Origin: G965207335 sp965207335
GTDB taxonomy: Bacteria > Pseudomonadota > Gammaproteobacteria > PS1 > Pseudothioglobaceae
Length of the DNA: 64,000 bases
Assembly (NCBI GenBank): GCA_965207335.1
Contig: OZ242267.1
Coordinates: 1,426,001-1,490,000, forward strand
Direction of reading: 5' to 3'
Part shown: positions 46,579-54,658 of the stretch, in pieces
How the letters are laid out: each line of letters begins with the position of its first letter
Position numbering within the stretch: position 1 is the first letter of the stretch
Notes under the pieces: generated by a model
Told to the model about the DNA's origin: nothing
The model's input: only the letters and a program-made list of their open reading frames with translations
Database searches by the model: none
Made by a program: the position numbers and the translations under genes

Positions 46579-47646
46579 TTAATTCTCTATTTTTTTACCG
46601 TTGCGAACAAAACGCGGTTTTACTATTTTAGCCTTTAATTCTTTATTACGAACTTGAACTTTGCAAATGCCACTGGCATTAACAGGAACTCTGGCTAATG
46701 CTATTGAAACGCCAAGCGTAGGAGAAAAACTTCCTGAGGTAATATAACCATCGCCATTATTCGTATTAACTACTGATTTACTGCGAATAATACCTTTGTC
46801 TAATAATATAATACCAACTAAATCATACTGCTTAGTGCTTAATTTATCTCTACCAATAAAATTTCTACTACTATCTTTTAAGTCAACACTCCAAGACAAG
46901 CCAGCATCAATAGGAGATATGTTATCGTTCATTTCATTGCCATATAAACTCATACCAGCTTCTAATCTTAAAGTATCTCTCGCCCCTAATCCACACGGCT
47001 TAACCTTAGCATCAACTAACATATCCCAAGTCCATTTAGCACTTGTTGCAGGTAGCATAACTTCAACACCGTCCTCTCCTGTATAACCTGTTCTAGCTAT
47101 AAATAAATCACCGATAGCAATGGCATAAAATGGTTTTAAAGATGCTAGTCTATCACTAAGACCGGGCATAGCATTATTAAATTTATCAATAGCATTAGGT
47201 CCTTGTATTGCTATCATAGCTAAATCATCTCTAATATTTATGTTAATATCAAAGCCAGTAGCTTGTTTTTTTATCCAATTAATATCTTTGTCTCTGGTAG
47301 CGGCATTAACCACTAGCCGATAACTATCATCTGCTAAGTAATAGGCTATTAAATCATCAATAACACCAGCATTTTCATTAAGCATACAACTATATAATGC
47401 TTGATAAGGTTTGAGTTTATTAACATCATTGGCTATTAAGATACTCATAAACCTCTTTGTGTTTTCTCCAGTTATATCAATAATAACCATATGCGAAACA
47501 TCAAACATACCAGCATCACAACGCACTGCTTCATGCTCTTTTATTTGTGAACCGTAATTTATTGGCAATGAATAATTAGCAAAATTAACCATTTTTGCAG
47601 CTGCTGTTATATGTGCTTCGTATAATGGGGTTTTTTTAAAGGACAT
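46579..47646 (-). CDS. gcvT: Aminomethyltransferase, glycine cleavage T protein
   Basis: The 355-residue enzyme starts KKTPLYEAHITAAAKMVNFANYSLP and contains CDAGMFDVSHM, ARTGYTGEDGVEV and LGARDTLRLEAGMSLYGNEM, all GcvT signatures. It transfers the one-carbon unit from H protein to tetrahydrofolate. It starts one base after the end of yciB. Confidence 0.96.
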   Translation of the reverse strand: MSFKKTPLYEAHITAAAKMVNFANYSLPINYGSQIKEHEAVRCDAGMFDVSHMVIIDITGENTKRFMSILIANDVNKLKPYQALYSCMLNENAGVIDDLIAYYLADDSYRLVVNAATRDKDINWIKKQATGFDININIRDDLAMIAIQGPNAIDKFNNAMPGLSDRLASLKPFYAIAIGDLFIARTGYTGEDGVEVMLPATSAKWTWDMLVDAKVKPCGLGARDTLRLEAGMSLYGNEMNDNISPIDAGLSWSVDLKDSSRNFIGRDKLSTKQYDLVGIILLDKGIIRSKSVVNTNNGDGYITSGSFSPTLGVSIALARVPVNASGICKVQVRNKELKAKIVKPRFVRNGKKIEN

Positions 47647-47647
47647 T

Positions 47648-48280
47648 TTAGGTTTTTTTATTATATTTACTAACCACTATGACCATAATTATCATGGTTA
47701 TTAAGGTAATTCCTAATGAGCCAAATAATTTAAAATTAACCCAGGCTTCTTCTGCTTCTTGCGCCCTAAAACATAAGTCAATTACACAATTTGCACTTTG
47801 CAAATCAATGCCCTGCCATTTTTCATCTAGATTTATTAGCTTATCCCTTAATCCAATTGCTATAATGCTAAAATAAACATTAATAATAGCAACAGAGGTA
47901 AAGCTAAGTCCTAGCAATAGTGTTAATTTTGTCCAAACATTTTTAGCTAATTTTAGCTGTGCTGATAGTATTCGTTCTAGTATAGTTTTCTTACCAATAA
48001 AAATACTCAAAAATAATACCACAGCAAATATTAAATTAATAACACTTACCTTCCACATAACAAAGCTAGGGTTTCTTAGCCATAGTGTTAAACCGCCAAA
48101 AATAACTATTGCAATTAATGATATTATTTGCTCTTTTTCGTATTTTTTATAATATAATTTAGTCCATGCAACTTGCAATAAACTAGCAATAATCATCGCA
48201 TAAATAGCAAAATATAATCCTTGGTATTTATAAAATACAAAAAATAATATTACTGGTAAAAAATTAAATAATGCTTTCAT
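47648..48280 (-). CDS. yciB: YciB/septation protein A family inner-membrane protein
   Basis: The 210-residue protein has about five membrane helices and the family patterns LPVILFFVFYK at the N-terminus, KPTI-like GKKTILERIL in the middle and EEAWVNFKLFGSLGIT near the C-terminus. YciB acts in envelope integrity and division. It heads the run with gcvT, gcvH and the exonuclease. Confidence 0.9.
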   Translation of the reverse strand: MKALFNFLPVILFFVFYKYQGLYFAIYAMIIASLLQVAWTKLYYKKYEKEQIISLIAIVIFGGLTLWLRNPSFVMWKVSVINLIFAVVLFLSIFIGKKTILERILSAQLKLAKNVWTKLTLLLGLSFTSVAIINVYFSIIAIGLRDKLINLDEKWQGIDLQSANCVIDLCFRAQEAEEAWVNFKLFGSLGITLITMIIMVIVVSKYNKKT

Positions 48281-48430
48281 TTTCTTAAAAAGTCCCTATC
48301 ATTGTTATATGGTCGTTATTTTATCATTAACTCGCATTCACTCTTAAAGCTATAACTAGAGCCTAAAAGTAGTGTTTTGCACATAATAAAAACCTTCATT
48401 CTTACCGCTTAGCAGTGGTTTTACATACTA

Positions 48431-48649
48431 CTACCTTGTAGTGTTTAAACATTTTTCTGAGCAATATATTTTACTATCGTTATAAATAACGCCTTTTTCT
48501 GGTATATGAGTTCCACAAACAGAGCAAGCTAACATTTTATCTGGATTATTATTTAAAGGTTTTTTAACAGTGTTAATAGCATTTTTAAATTTATTAAATA
48601 GAATAAATCCTAAAAAACCACAAATTGTAATAATTAATAATTTTATCAT
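48431..48649 (-). CDS. PP0621-like small protein with zinc-binding Cys pairs
   Basis: The 72-residue protein has an N-terminal membrane helix (about residues 3-19) and a C-terminal CSVCGTHIPEKGVIYNDSKIYCSEKC with four Cys arranged as a small zinc ribbon. This matches the PP0621 family of short conserved proteins of unknown role. It stands alone. Confidence 0.75.
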   Translation of the reverse strand: MIKLLIITICGFLGFILFNKFKNAINTVKKPLNNNPDKMLACSVCGTHIPEKGVIYNDSKIYCSEKCLNTTR

Positions 48650-48920
48650 AGGTTACGGTAATAAAACAAAATCACCTTATAAAGAGACCTTTGCATAAAG
48701 TATGTTTATATGGCTAACATTTTTTTAATTATACTATTTTTTGCATAAACAAACTATCTTTATAGATGAATATTGTAAAAACAGTGTTACAAAAATAACA
48801 CCAAGTATTAGATAGTCTTAAATTATAAAAACAATATATTTTATCAAAATATGCAGTAATTATAAATATACTTATACAGTTGCATTAAATACTACATAAG
48901 GAAATTTATGTGTGTTTTAA
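48650..48920. other. Intergenic region with a single MITE end
   Basis: No gene. One isolated terminal repeat GAGACCTTTGCATAAAG is at 48684-48700, without a matching opposite end nearby. The rest is AT-rich sequence without clear signals. Confidence 0.5.
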
Positions 48921-49376
48921 TTAATGCTCTGGACCTAATTTACAGCGATTACAAATCCCTAATAACTCAACTATGGCTTTTTTAGCATAAAAACCTGCTT
49001 GTTTTTCTACCAACTGAAAACCCTTAGATATAACATTATCTTCTACTTCTTTGGTTTTACCGCAATCTGTACAAATAAGAAACCAACTGGAATGCTTATG
49101 CTCTGGGTAAATACAAATTACAAATGCATGTAGGCTTTCTATTTTGTGGACTAAACCTTGTTTAAGTAAAAACCCTAATGCCCTATAAACTGTAGGGGGT
49201 GCAGGATTTTTGATGTTTTTACCCATTAAATATAAAATATCGTAAGCACTAATTGGCTTATTTGATTTACAAATTAATTCTAGCACAGTGCGTCTTTGCT
49301 TGGTAAATACAACACCTTTTTTGTTGCATATAGTTTGTGCACGATTCATTATATTTTCAAGGCGTTCTTTGTTCAT
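48921..49376 (-). CDS. zur: Zinc uptake regulator Zur (Fur family)
   Basis: The 151-residue Fur-family repressor has a winged-helix N-terminus (FTKQRRTVLELICKSNKPISAYDILYLM, PPTVYRALGFLLKQGLVHKI) and a C-terminal metal domain with ICTDCGKTKEV and LGICNRCKLG, the structural-zinc Cys pairs. Its place in a znuACB operon identifies it as Zur rather than Fur. Its start overlaps the znuB stop by 4 bases. A matching operator lies upstream of znuA at 52127-52145. Confidence 0.92.
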   Translation of the reverse strand: MNKERLENIMNRAQTICNKKGVVFTKQRRTVLELICKSNKPISAYDILYLMGKNIKNPAPPTVYRALGFLLKQGLVHKIESLHAFVICIYPEHKHSSWFLICTDCGKTKEVEDNVISKGFQLVEKQAGFYAKKAIVELLGICNRCKLGPEH

Positions 49377-50197
49377 AAGCGTTTTGCTATTATGCCACTA
49401 TATATGGCAGAAATAATATAAACCACTGCAGCAATAATAACAATAATAGCACCTGTTGGTGTGTTGTAACTATAAGAAAAACCTAAACCAAATACAGTAA
49501 TAATACTGCCAAGAATAGTTGCTACTAACATCATTTTTCCAATAGATCTTACATAATGTCCAGCAACAGACGCTGGTAATGTCAATAATGCTAATACTAA
49601 AATAAGCCCTACCACTTGAATCAATAATACCACAGTAACCGCTATCATTACCAGCAATAATAAATAGAAAAATGTTACAGGTATTCCGCGTAATCTAGCA
49701 AATTCTTCGTCAAAAACCACAGCAAAAAATTGTCTATGCCAAATGCCAATTACCAATAATAATACTATATCTAATATTACCATAAACCATAGGCTTTGCT
49801 TAGATATTAGTAAAATACTGCCAAACAAATAACTCATTAAATCTGCTTGATAGTCTGGAGTTTGAGAAATAAATAAAATACCTATTGCCATGCCTAAAGC
49901 CCATAGTAAACCTATTAAAATATCTTCTTTTATCCGCCACTTTATTCTCACCCAACCAATTAATAATGCTGATGCAATAGCGGCTATCAAAGCACCTGAT
50001 AAAGGCTCAAACCCATAATAAACACTAACACCCATACCACCTAATACAGAATGTGAAATACCTCCTGCTATAAAAGTAATGCGTTTAAGGACTACATAAG
50101 TCCCCATGATTCCGCAACCAATACTTGCTAATATGCCTGCTAATAATGCAAACTGTAAAAATGAATATTCTGTTAATGCTGTAAAAAATTCTATCAT
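49373..50197 (-). CDS. znuB: Zinc ABC transporter permease ZnuB
   Basis: The 274-residue membrane protein has about eight helices and the ABC-3 family motifs GCGIMGTYVVLKRITFIAGGISHSVLGGMG and RGIPVTFFYLLLLVMIAVTVV. It forms the inner-membrane channel for zinc import with ZnuC and ZnuA. An isolated MITE end abuts its start codon. Confidence 0.94.
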   Translation of the reverse strand: MIEFFTALTEYSFLQFALLAGILASIGCGIMGTYVVLKRITFIAGGISHSVLGGMGVSVYYGFEPLSGALIAAIASALLIGWVRIKWRIKEDILIGLLWALGMAIGILFISQTPDYQADLMSYLFGSILLISKQSLWFMVILDIVLLLVIGIWHRQFFAVVFDEEFARLRGIPVTFFYLLLLVMIAVTVVLLIQVVGLILVLALLTLPASVAGHYVRSIGKMMLVATILGSIITVFGLGFSYSYNTPTGAIIVIIAAVVYIISAIYSGIIAKRL

Positions 50198-50214
50198 ATT
50201 TATGCAAAGGTCTC
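50197..50214. mobile_element. Isolated MITE terminal repeat between znuC and znuB
   Basis: TATTTATGCAAAGGTCTC matches the MITE end. It fills most of the 31-base znuC-znuB gap and lies immediately upstream of the znuB start, where it may weaken the ribosome binding site. Confidence 0.6.
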
Positions 50215-50228
50215 TTATTATATTTTTG

Positions 50229-50987
50229 TTAGTGTGTGTGCTCTACCATACGAACATTACTACCATATAAATTTTGAATGATATTCCCGTCAATAGTATT
50301 AGTCTTATGACAAACTAAAGTCCTATTAACACAGGCTACCGTATGCACATAAGCACTAATAAAGGCTATATCGTGAGACACGACTAAGATTGTAATTTTT
50401 GAATTAAGCTCTTTTAGCAAGTCAAAAATATCACCTTCCATCCTTTGGTCAATGTTTGCGGTTGGTTCATCAAGTAATAAAATACTAGGATTACTAATCA
50501 ATGCTCTAGCTAATAAAACTTTCTGTAATTGTCCTCCTGATAAGCTACTTATTTGATTATTTGATAAATTATCAGCTTCTACCTTAATCAAAGCCTTATT
50601 TACTAATTCTTTATCTGTTTTATTGTAACTACCTGGATATAGGGCGTTATATTTTTTGTATAGTAAATTACTACCTATTCTTCCCATCAATACTGCTTGC
50701 TCTACGGTTATTGGAAAGTCTCGTAAAAAAGTTGGATGTTGTGGAACATAACCAATCTTATGGCTAATACTACTGGCATTCTTGCCTAATACCTTGACTA
50801 TTCCTGATTGAGGTTTTAACAAGCCCAAAATCAGCTTAACAAGAGTGCTTTTACCGCCAGCATTAGGACCTACTATACCAATAAAGTCGCCCTTATTAAC
50901 CTCCATGTTTATATTTTTTAAAACAGGGTAGTTACCATAAGAATAATTTATATTTTGTAATTGGATAACTGTTTGTTGCTTAGTCAT
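50229..50987 (-). CDS. znuC: Zinc ABC transporter ATPase ZnuC
   Basis: The 252-residue ATPase has Walker A GPNAGGKSTLVKLIL, signature LSGGQLQKVLLARAL, Walker B ILLLDEPTANID and switch VVSHDIAF. It powers zinc import. Its start overlaps the znuA stop by 4 bases, showing a znuA-znuC-znuB-zur operon. Confidence 0.94.
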   Translation of the reverse strand: MTKQQTVIQLQNINYSYGNYPVLKNINMEVNKGDFIGIVGPNAGGKSTLVKLILGLLKPQSGIVKVLGKNASSISHKIGYVPQHPTFLRDFPITVEQAVLMGRIGSNLLYKKYNALYPGSYNKTDKELVNKALIKVEADNLSNNQISSLSGGQLQKVLLARALISNPSILLLDEPTANIDQRMEGDIFDLLKELNSKITILVVSHDIAFISAYVHTVACVNRTLVCHKTNTIDGNIIQNLYGSNVRMVEHTH

Positions 50988-52048
50988 TTTAGTGCCTCTG
51001 TTATTTTTTTAACAACATAATACATGTTTGCAATATAATCGGCAGCTAGCGGGTTGATAGTCACTATTTTAACACCTATATCATTAGATATTTGCCTTGC
51101 AAAGTGTTTAGAAAATTCATTCTGCACAAAAATAGTTTTAATGTTTTTGTGTTTAGCTAAATCTATAAGTTTAGCTAAATCTTTAGGATTAATATCCCTA
51201 CCTTCTTGTTGTATTGCTATTTGTGTTAAGCCATAATTATTAGCAAAGTAACTCCAAGCAGGGTGAAATACCATAAAACTACGGTTAGACAAGTTATCAG
51301 TCATTGCTCTAATATCTTTATCTAATTTATTTAGCTCTGTAATAAATTTTTGATAATTGTTAGTATAATATTTTCTGTGCTTTGCATCAATTTTAATCAA
51401 GCTATTTAAAATATTTTTTGCCATTTGTTTAACCAATAATGGATTAGTCCAAATATGATAATCAAATTTATCATGGTGGTTGTTATTATGTTCTAGTTTA
51501 TTTAATTTAATACCTGCTATACCATCAGCAATAAGCATATTTGGATTTGCCTGTTTTATACGCTCTAACCATACTCGTTCAAAAGGCATGCCATTACTGA
51601 TATAAAGTTTAGCTCTTGCTAATATGCTAATATGTTTAAAGTTTGGTTCATAAAAATGTGGATTATGCCCTGACTCGACCATAGATAAAACCTTAACATG
51701 TCCTAGGGCAATTTTCTCAATAAATGTTTTTTGTACTGGAATACTTACAAATACCTCAATTGGCTCTGCTTTAGATAAGAATGCCAGCGATAATAAACAA
51801 ATAAATAACAACAATCGCACTATATTACGGCACAAATAAGCACATATATATAAGTACAACTTTTTAGCAATGTACTTTATATGAATATACTTTATATGAG
51901 TGTACTTTATATGTTTTAAAATATATAAAATACCTATAATTAAGGCAAAAATATGTACATAGTACTGTCTCTTAGTCCAAGGTTTATAACTAAAATACTG
52001 GTAATATATTTGTCTTGATAAGTTTTTTAACAAATATATGTGTAGCAT
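50984..52048 (-). CDS. znuA: Periplasmic zinc-binding protein ZnuA
   Basis: The zinc-binding fold is clear: VFVSIPVQKTFIEKIAL, VESGHNPHFYEPNFKH, a His-rich loop HNNHHDKFDYHIWTNP and FVQNEFSKHFARQI. The first ATG gives 354 residues, but the initial 80 or so are basic, Tyr/His-rich and contain a tandem HIKYTHIKYIHIKY; they precede a normal signal peptide (RNIVRLLLFICLLSLAFLSKA). A TTG near 51836 just before that signal is a more likely start, leaving a long 5' leader. A Zur box lies upstream. Confidence 0.88.
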   Translation of the reverse strand: MLHIYLLKNLSRQIYYQYFSYKPWTKRQYYVHIFALIIGILYILKHIKYTHIKYIHIKYIAKKLYLYICAYLCRNIVRLLLFICLLSLAFLSKAEPIEVFVSIPVQKTFIEKIALGHVKVLSMVESGHNPHFYEPNFKHISILARAKLYISNGMPFERVWLERIKQANPNMLIADGIAGIKLNKLEHNNNHHDKFDYHIWTNPLLVKQMAKNILNSLIKIDAKHRKYYTNNYQKFITELNKLDKDIRAMTDNLSNRSFMVFHPAWSYFANNYGLTQIAIQQEGRDINPKDLAKLIDLAKHKNIKTIFVQNEFSKHFARQISNDIGVKIVTINPLAADYIANMYYVVKKITEALK

Positions 52049-52126
52049 TATTATTTAGGCTTATAGGCATGGTCTTGCTTTAGTTAAAAAGCAGTGCTAC
52101 ACACAAAATACCATTTGTAAGGATAT

Positions 52127-52145
52127 AATGTTATATTATAACATT
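52127..52145. promoter_or_regulatory. Zur box between znuA and the YcaO operon
   Basis: AATGTTATATTATAACATT is a perfect 9-1-9 inverted repeat and matches the gammaproteobacterial Zur operator core. On the minus strand a TATAAT lies inside it (52140-52135), fitting repression of znuA. The divergent YcaO promoter has its -10 at 52187-52192, about 42 bases away, so the same site could influence the RiPP operon. Confidence 0.85.
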
Positions 52146-52176
52146 ATTAATTTCTTAATAATAATAATAATAATAA

Positions 52177-52193
52177 TAGTTATGTGTATAATT
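52177..52193 (+). promoter_or_regulatory. Promoter of the YcaO operon, shared with NHLP copy 1
   Basis: TAGTTATGTGTATAATT contains an extended -10 (TGTGTATAAT) and is identical to 26278-26294. It follows an (AAT)n-rich tract at about 52157-52178. No good -35 is visible. Confidence 0.6.
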
Positions 52194-52220
52194 AATCATT
52201 TTATTACTAACTAACTAGAT

Positions 52221-54650
52221 ATGTTTAAAACAAAAAAAGATGTAGGTATTATTGAAGTACCTGCGATATCACCACACTTAGATCTTTTCATTTTTACAAA
52301 TGAAGAATATGGTATTACTGACGAAATAATAAAAGCTAACCCAACTATTCTTGATAGTACTGATTTTACCTTTGTTGTAAGTGCTAAGGGTGTTGGTCAC
52401 CATTTAACAGGTGTTAAAATTCGTGATATTTTATCATTAGTGGACGGCAAAAGAAGTCGCTATGATATTGCTGGACTACTTAAAGATAAATATGACGAGA
52501 GTGATATTAATATTTTAATGGTTAATTTAGCATATAACTTTATTATTGTATCGTCAGAATATAGCATAGATGATGGCTATGCAAGTATTTTTTCTAATTA
52601 TGGTATTTCACCCAGATTTTACGAAGAATCTGCCAAAAAAACAAAAGTGCATTGTATTAATTTATGCAAAAAAAATGACTATACAAAATACTTTAAAACT
52701 ACATTATCTGACATGCATGTTGATGTAGTAGATAGCTTAGAAGAATCTAATCTAGCTATCGTTTTAGTTGACGATTACCTACAAAGCGAATTAATAGATT
52801 TTAATAAGCAGCGCCTAATTGATAAAAAGAAGTGGGTTCCAATTAAACTAATAGGTGCTGAAATGATATATGGCCCAATATTTACCCCAGATAAATCAAC
52901 AGTATGCTTGCACTGTATAACTAATAATATGCGTAACAATAGAGAAATGAGGGGATTCTTGGAATACAATAAACCCGGCAGTCTATCTACATTGGAAGAA
53001 GATATGCCAGTACTAACAAAATCGCATGTGCCATCATTAATTATATCCATAATGAGAAGTTTGATTTTAATTAGTGAAGGCGAGTCTAATGAGTCAGTAA
53101 TAGAGTACTTAAACGAACAAAAACTATTAGACAAGCATGTGTGTTCTTATGATGTGTTCACTAATGAAATTAGACAACATTTTGCTAACAAACGCCCACA
53201 ATGTTTGAGTTGTGGTAGTGATGATTTGCACAATAAAAGCAGAAAACATAATCCAGTAGAATTATTTAAAGCTGACCCTAATTCTGTTTTTACCAGCGGT
53301 GGAATGAAAGCAACAACCTCAGAAAAAACATTAGAAAAATACGATCATTTAATATCTCCACTAACAGGCATTATTACTTCTATTGAAATATCATCTCCAA
53401 AAGATGATGACTGGATGCATGTTTATTGGTCTGGTAGTAACCTAGCCATTATTAACCGTAATTTTAGAGCACTAACTAATAGCATTAGATCTAAAAGTGC
53501 TGGTAAGGGGCGTAGTAAAAATCAAGCTAAAGTAAGTGCTATGTGTGAGGCACTAGAAAGATATAGCGGTGTTTTTAATGGCGATGAAATTCGTAAAATA
53601 GCTAAATTTTCTGATTTTAAAGAAGGGGATGCACTACGACCTAACGACTTAATGATTTTTAGTGAAAACCAATACAAAAACAGAAATGCTATTGCCGCTT
53701 CTGGTCATCGTTTTTATTACTTACCAGCTGAGGATTTTGATGAAAATGTTGAAGTTGAATGGTCTCCAGTATGGTCAATAACCCAACAAAAACACATTTG
53801 GATGATGTGTTATCAATTATATTTTTCTTATGACCCTAGTATTTATGGTGCTGATGGTATTAAATTAAATCATAATTTTGCCAACCCTGACTCTAATGGT
53901 GCCGCCTCTGGTAACACACCTGCTGAGGCTTTTGTGCAAGGCTTTATGGAATTAATGGAACGAGATGCTTATGCAATTTGGTGGTATAACATGCTCTCAT
54001 ACCCAGAAGTAGATATAGCTAGTTTCAACGACCCGTATCTAAACAAAGCAATAGATCAATATCAAAATGTTTATAGCAGAAAGTTATGGGTGTTAGACAT
54101 TACTAACGACTTTAATATTCCAGTATTTGTGGCTATATCATATCGCTTTGACAAAGAAAAACAAGATATTTGTATTTCTGCTGGTGCACATTTTGACCCT
54201 CATATTGCCTTACTAAGGGCAGTATGTGAATTAAATCAATATATATCAGCGGTATTAAAATCAACCGATGAGCCTGGAAGTTATACATATTTTGATAAGG
54301 AATGTAATGACTGGTGGCAAAATGCAACTCTAAAAACTGACCCATATTTATTACCAGATGCCAAAGCAAAAAAAATAACCAAAGATTCTTATAAACTTGT
54401 TAAAAGAAACTTAAATCAAGAAGTTCAGGCTTGTGTTGATGCAGTACACGAAAAAGGCTTAGAAATAATGGTATTAGATCAAACAAGACCAGATGTTGGT
54501 TTGCCTGTTATGAAAGTTATGGTGCCGGGTATGCGTCATTTTTGGGCACGATTTGGACCTGGTCGTTTATTTGATGTTCCAGTAACTATGGGTAAATTAG
54601 ACAAACCTAAAACAGAAGCTGAATTAAACCCAGTACCAGTATTTATTTAA
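52221..54650 (+). CDS. YcaO cyclodehydratase fused to leader-binding ThiF-like domain, copy 1
   Basis: The 809-residue protein is a TOMM-type fusion. The first 340 residues are a leader-binding, ThiF-like partner domain with a zinc ribbon from Cys229/Cys232 and Cys328/Cys331. The rest is a YcaO domain with SAGKGRSKNQAKVSAMCEALERYSG, GAASGNTPAEAFVQGFMELMERD and HIALLRAVCELNQY, which hold the ATP- and Mg-binding Glu residues. It should turn Cys, Ser or Thr of the precursor core into azolines using ATP. The C-terminus ends NPVPVFI, a short form of the Pro-rich tail used by azoline-forming YcaOs. It is the first gene of the operon, 8 bases before its paralogue. Confidence 0.9.
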   Translation: MFKTKKDVGIIEVPAISPHLDLFIFTNEEYGITDEIIKANPTILDSTDFTFVVSAKGVGHHLTGVKIRDILSLVDGKRSRYDIAGLLKDKYDESDINILMVNLAYNFIIVSSEYSIDDGYASIFSNYGISPRFYEESAKKTKVHCINLCKKNDYTKYFKTTLSDMHVDVVDSLEESNLAIVLVDDYLQSELIDFNKQRLIDKKKWVPIKLIGAEMIYGPIFTPDKSTVCLHCITNNMRNNREMRGFLEYNKPGSLSTLEEDMPVLTKSHVPSLIISIMRSLILISEGESNESVIEYLNEQKLLDKHVCSYDVFTNEIRQHFANKRPQCLSCGSDDLHNKSRKHNPVELFKADPNSVFTSGGMKATTSEKTLEKYDHLISPLTGIITSIEISSPKDDDWMHVYWSGSNLAIINRNFRALTNSIRSKSAGKGRSKNQAKVSAMCEALERYSGVFNGDEIRKIAKFSDFKEGDALRPNDLMIFSENQYKNRNAIAASGHRFYYLPAEDFDENVEVEWSPVWSITQQKHIWMMCYQLYFSYDPSIYGADGIKLNHNFANPDSNGAASGNTPAEAFVQGFMELMERDAYAIWWYNMLSYPEVDIASFNDPYLNKAIDQYQNVYSRKLWVLDITNDFNIPVFVAISYRFDKEKQDICISAGAHFDPHIALLRAVCELNQYISAVLKSTDEPGSYTYFDKECNDWWQNATLKTDPYLLPDAKAKKITKDSYKLVKRNLNQEVQACVDAVHEKGLEIMVLDQTRPDVGLPVMKVMVPGMRHFWARFGPGRLFDVPVTMGKLDKPKTEAELNPVPVFI

Positions 54651-54658
54651 TTAGTTAA

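Noticed and set aside
48281..48430. Glycine riboswitch upstream of the yciB-gcvT-gcvH run
   Set aside because: The short leader lacks recognisable glycine aptamer motifs.
52157..52178. AAT-repeat tract as a phase-variation switch of the YcaO operon
   Set aside because: About seven triplet-like units sit near the -35 spacing region and could matter, but a single sequence gives no evidence of length variation.
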